A stretch of 64,000 bases of DNA from positions 1-64,000 of the forward strand of contig CAJTVQ010000006.1 of the NCBI GenBank assembly GCA_910579935.1, read 5' to 3'. The DNA is from an uncultured Lachnospiraceae bacterium (GTDB lineage: Bacteria; Bacillota; Clostridia; Lachnospirales; Lachnospiraceae). The notes under the pieces were generated by a model that did not search any database, was not told the DNA's origin, and saw only the letters and a program-made list of their open reading frames with translations. Of this stretch, positions 61,928 to 64,000 are shown piece after piece; positions within the stretch are counted from its first letter, which is position 1; every line of letters begins with the position of its first letter. The position numbers and the translations under genes were made by a program.

Positions 61928-62328
61928 ATTCCCAAAACCTCCTGTACGATTTCCACGCTGTCCATGATACAGTCGGGACAGCTGCGGAGCATGTGACCCG
62001 TGCCAATGCCTTTTAATTCCCCGCATACCGTAGAGCCGGCTTTTGCTTTGAAAGTCTCTACCATCTGTCTGGTATACCGGTAAGTATCCGCTTTGGTGGC
62101 AGGATTTTCAAGATGGCCGTCGCTGTTTTTAAATCCGGCAAGGAGGATGGCGCCGGAGAGCGCGCCGCAGGTACATTCCATACAGCCCATGCCGGAGCCG
62201 AAGCCCTCGCAGGCTTTGAACAGGACCGTTTCGTCTACGCCAATCTCTTTACTGAAGGAGCAGGCTACTGCCTGCGCACAGTTGTATTTTCCGTTCCGCT
62301 TTGCAATCGCAAGTTCTTTTTTCGTCAT
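61924..62328 (-). CDS. C-GCAxxG-C-C family redox-type protein
   Basis: The 134-residue protein shows the cysteine pattern of the family: NCAQAVACSF, CEGFGSGMGCMECTCGALSG, then late cysteines in CGELKG and CPDCI. Members are thought to be redox-active, but their role is unknown. The start at 62328 follows AGAGGG; an earlier in-frame ATG at 62358 is less likely. It is coupled with the lipase gene. Confidence 0.87.
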   Translation of the reverse strand: MTKKELAIAKRNGKYNCAQAVACSFSKEIGVDETVLFKACEGFGSGMGCMECTCGALSGAILLAGFKNSDGHLENPATKADTYRYTRQMVETFKAKAGSTVCGELKGIGTGHMLRSCPDCIMDSVEIVQEVLGI

Positions 62329-62438
62329 GGTATCCCTCTTTTCTGCATATTTCGCCATTCTGTCATATGACCTGTCATTATTCTATCACAAATATCCGCA
62401 ACTTACCATTCCCAAAACGCACGGGTAGGAAAAGCACT

Positions 62439-62466
62439 TGAAATTATTATAATTTAAAGTATAATA
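62439..62466 (+). promoter_or_regulatory. Promoter of the lipoprotein hydrolase gene
   Basis: TTGAAA (62439-62444) and TATAAT (62461-62466) have 16-bp spacing, 33 bp before the ATG at 62500. Confidence 0.65.
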
Positions 62467-62499
62467 ATTGAAGCGGGGCAGGTGGATTGGAGGAGAGGA

Positions 62500-63465
62500 A
62501 TGCAGAAAAGTAAAAGTAAAACCGTACTTCTGTGGCTTTTGCTGTCAGGTATGCTTTTGGCAGGATGCAGGGCGGACGGCAGCGGGCAGGCACAGGCAGG
62601 CGGGACTGCCGGATATGTCAGAGAGACGGAAGGCAGCCGGGAAGGGCAAAGGCCGGATTCTGCCGCCGGCGATCCGGCAGGGGCAGACGGCAGAAACACG
62701 GCGGGCGAAACGGCGGAAAGCGGGGAAGTGCATGTCCGTTTTCTGAAGACGGCGGATGATGCGGACTGTATCATCATAAACAGCAGGGAACGGGCGGTTA
62801 TGATCGATACGGGAGAGGAGCAGGACGGGAAGCGGATGCTGGAAGCTTTGGAAGAACAGGGCGTTGCAGCCGTGGATTATTTGATCCTGACCCATCCGGA
62901 CAAGGATCATGTGGGAGGGGCAGCGCTGCTGCTGGACAGTCTTCCGGTGTATCATGTATTGATGCCTGCTTATACAGGTGAGGAAAAAAAGGAGGGACGG
63001 TTTGCGCGTATTCAGGAATCCTGTGAAGAAAAAGGGATTCCGGTCGCTTATCCTTCAGAGGAATTGGCAGTCAGTACCGGGTATCTGGATCTTACGGTTT
63101 ATCCGCCGCAGGAGGCATTTTATGAAAAGGCGAACAATTATTCCCTGGCAGTATTGGCAAGCCACGGGGAAGTCAGCATGTTTTTTACCGGAGATGCATT
63201 GCGTATACGGTCGGAGGAACTGATGGAGATAGAACTGCCGGAGATTGATCTGTATAAAGTTCCTCACCACGGCAGGGCCAATCAGGCAACGGAGGAGATG
63301 TTTGGGAAGGTAAAGCCGAAATATGCGGTAGTAACCGCCGGTTCTGCGGAAGATGAGGTAAAGCGGAGCTGTGAAGAACAGGGAGCGCAGCTTTTTCTGA
63401 CAGGAGAGAAAAGCTGGGAATTCATCAGTGACGGAAAAGAACTGCGTTTGGCGGATGAGGAGTAG
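62500..63465 (+). CDS. MBL-fold lipoprotein, ComEC C-terminal-like
   Basis: The 321-residue protein has a lipoprotein signal (LLLSGMLLAGCRA, lipidated Cys at about 23), a low-complexity linker (about 24-75), then a metallo-beta-lactamase fold like the hydrolase part of ComEC: LTHPDKDHVGGAALLL, FFTGDA, VPHHGRANQATEE. It should sit on the outer face of the membrane. The start at 62500 has GGAGGAGAGG. Secreted members often degrade DNA or other substrates; this one is unassigned. Confidence 0.87.
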   Translation: MQKSKSKTVLLWLLLSGMLLAGCRADGSGQAQAGGTAGYVRETEGSREGQRPDSAAGDPAGADGRNTAGETAESGEVHVRFLKTADDADCIIINSRERAVMIDTGEEQDGKRMLEALEEQGVAAVDYLILTHPDKDHVGGAALLLDSLPVYHVLMPAYTGEEKKEGRFARIQESCEEKGIPVAYPSEELAVSTGYLDLTVYPPQEAFYEKANNYSLAVLASHGEVSMFFTGDALRIRSEELMEIELPEIDLYKVPHHGRANQATEEMFGKVKPKYAVVTAGSAEDEVKRSCEEQGAQLFLTGEKSWEFISDGKELRLADEE

Positions 63466-63484
63466 CCGGACGCAGTTCTTTTCT
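63439..63484 (+). terminator. Terminator overlapping the lipoprotein gene end
   Basis: Arms GAACTGCGTTTGGC and GCCGGACGCAGTTC form a 14-bp stem (two G-U pairs), with the stop codon in the loop, and TTTTCTT follows. Confidence 0.75.
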
Positions 63485-63558
63485 TATACAGGTAAGGAAC
63501 CAACGTCACGCACTTAGGAACTGTCACGAATTGGATAAGGAACGGTTCCGAATCGATT

Positions 63559-64000
63559 TTAAAAACGCATATTGCCCAATGCGGCATCCACGCATACCGT
63601 AAAAAATTCCCGTACCATGTAATGGGGGAGCAGCAGGGGGGAAAAATCTGTGGCGATTCCAAAGGTATGGTAATTTTCGGCAGAACCCCCGTTTTCTTCT
63701 TTCACCCTGTCAGCGATGCAGAGGGCGCGGAAAACATGAAAATTGCTGGTGGCAATACCGATGTTTATGTTTTGCGGATGCTCCGCCCTGTTGTTAAGTT
63801 CATGCTGACCGCTGTCTGTGAGCCGGACAGGTTCAGCGTTTTGTTCTTCCAGTGCAATGCAGGAAAAACTGTACCGCATATTTTCCGCTGTAGTAGTGGA
63901 ACGGTTTTCCGTTAATATCCGGGAACTGTCGATTCCGTGTTCCAGCAGCCAGTTTTTCATACTCTCTGCTTCGCTGATACTTTCATTTGCACCCTGTCCG
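63559..64000 (-). CDS. YdcF/SanA-like DUF218 protein, 3' part
   Basis: The C-terminal 146 residues of a DUF218-type protein run off the window edge. A GQGANESISEAESMKNWL segment and the following ENRSTTTAENMRYS match the conserved core, and SNFHVFRALCIADRV follows. Such proteins are membrane-associated, with a proposed role in envelope metabolism. The N-terminus lies outside the window. Confidence 0.82.
   Translation of the reverse strand, partial: GQGANESISEAESMKNWLLEHGIDSSRILTENRSTTTAENMRYSFSCIALEEQNAEPVRLTDSGQHELNNRAEHPQNINIGIATSNFHVFRALCIADRVKEENGGSAENYHTFGIATDFSPLLLPHYMVREFFTVCVDAALGNMRF

Noticed and set aside
63512..63545. Another MITE copy, from the sequence TTAGGAACTGT
   Set aside because: Only 11 bases match the terminus, and the inner sequence and second end are absent.
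1..64000. CRISPR array, rRNA or tRNA genes
   Set aside because: The repeats seen are too long, too few or wrongly spaced for CRISPR, and no rRNA or tRNA sequence was recognised.

Overview
The window looks like chromosomal DNA of a motile, spore-forming, butyrate-producing Lachnospiraceae (Clostridia). Four things point there: a complete thl-crt-hbd-bcd-etfB-etfA butyryl-CoA operon, the spoIIAA-spoIIAB-sigF operon with spoVAA-spoVAB, two methyl-accepting chemotaxis proteins plus a CsrA-type regulator, and a T-box leader on valS. No rRNA, tRNA or CRISPR array was seen.

Layout. 0-19 kb is mostly core: chemotaxis receptor, T-box/valS, folC, a TPR membrane protein, the spoIIA operon, a second receptor on the minus strand, spoVAA-AB, a Na/Ca exchanger, a Na/Pi transporter behind a phased TTTACA array, and a PhoR/PhoP-type pair. 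19.4-21.4 kb holds a GH105-type hydrolase and an esterase. 21.5-39.1 kb is accessory: nuclease remnants, a tyrosine integrase, csrA, and a same-strand cluster with three acyl carrier proteins, two KAS III enzymes, two ketoreductases plus a third in ruins, an AAC(3)-fold acyltransferase, a DltA-like adenylating ligase, a fused AccD-AccA carboxyltransferase, a frameshifted metallo-hydrolase, a CDP-glycerol-type transferase and three GNATs. Then follow mazF with a truncated antitoxin and an ATPase pseudogene. 39.1-40.7 kb has an aph-like kinase and a methyltransferase. 40.8-47.3 kb is the butyrate operon. 47.3-64 kb carries PiT, MarR, PPOX, an AAA/PD-(D/E)XK protein, PadR with a flavodoxin-SCP2-membrane fusion, ybaK, an EAL protein, mtnA, metallo-hydrolases, a lipase and the end of a YdcF-like gene.

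The strongest candidate for an undescribed system is the 24-38 kb acyl-tailoring cluster. It has the parts to build malonyl units, condense them, reduce them to beta-hydroxyacyl-ACPs and hand them to amino groups, but no dehydratase or enoyl reductase. A short hydroxyacyl (perhaps aminoacyl) decoration for a surface or flagellar glycan is my inference. A 36-bp imperfect direct repeat brackets integrase plus cluster.

Repeats are the second theme. Family A (103-110 bp units) lies immediately upstream of the ribosome-binding sites of four genes, always in the same orientation and tandemly duplicated at two of them, so it may be a 5'-UTR element. Family B (about 146 bp, palindromic) sits right after two stop codons. 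A 155-bp MITE with perfect TTA or TAA duplications is present in two full copies (near-identical, opposite orientation) and one partial copy; one full copy cuts a solute-binding-protein pseudogene.
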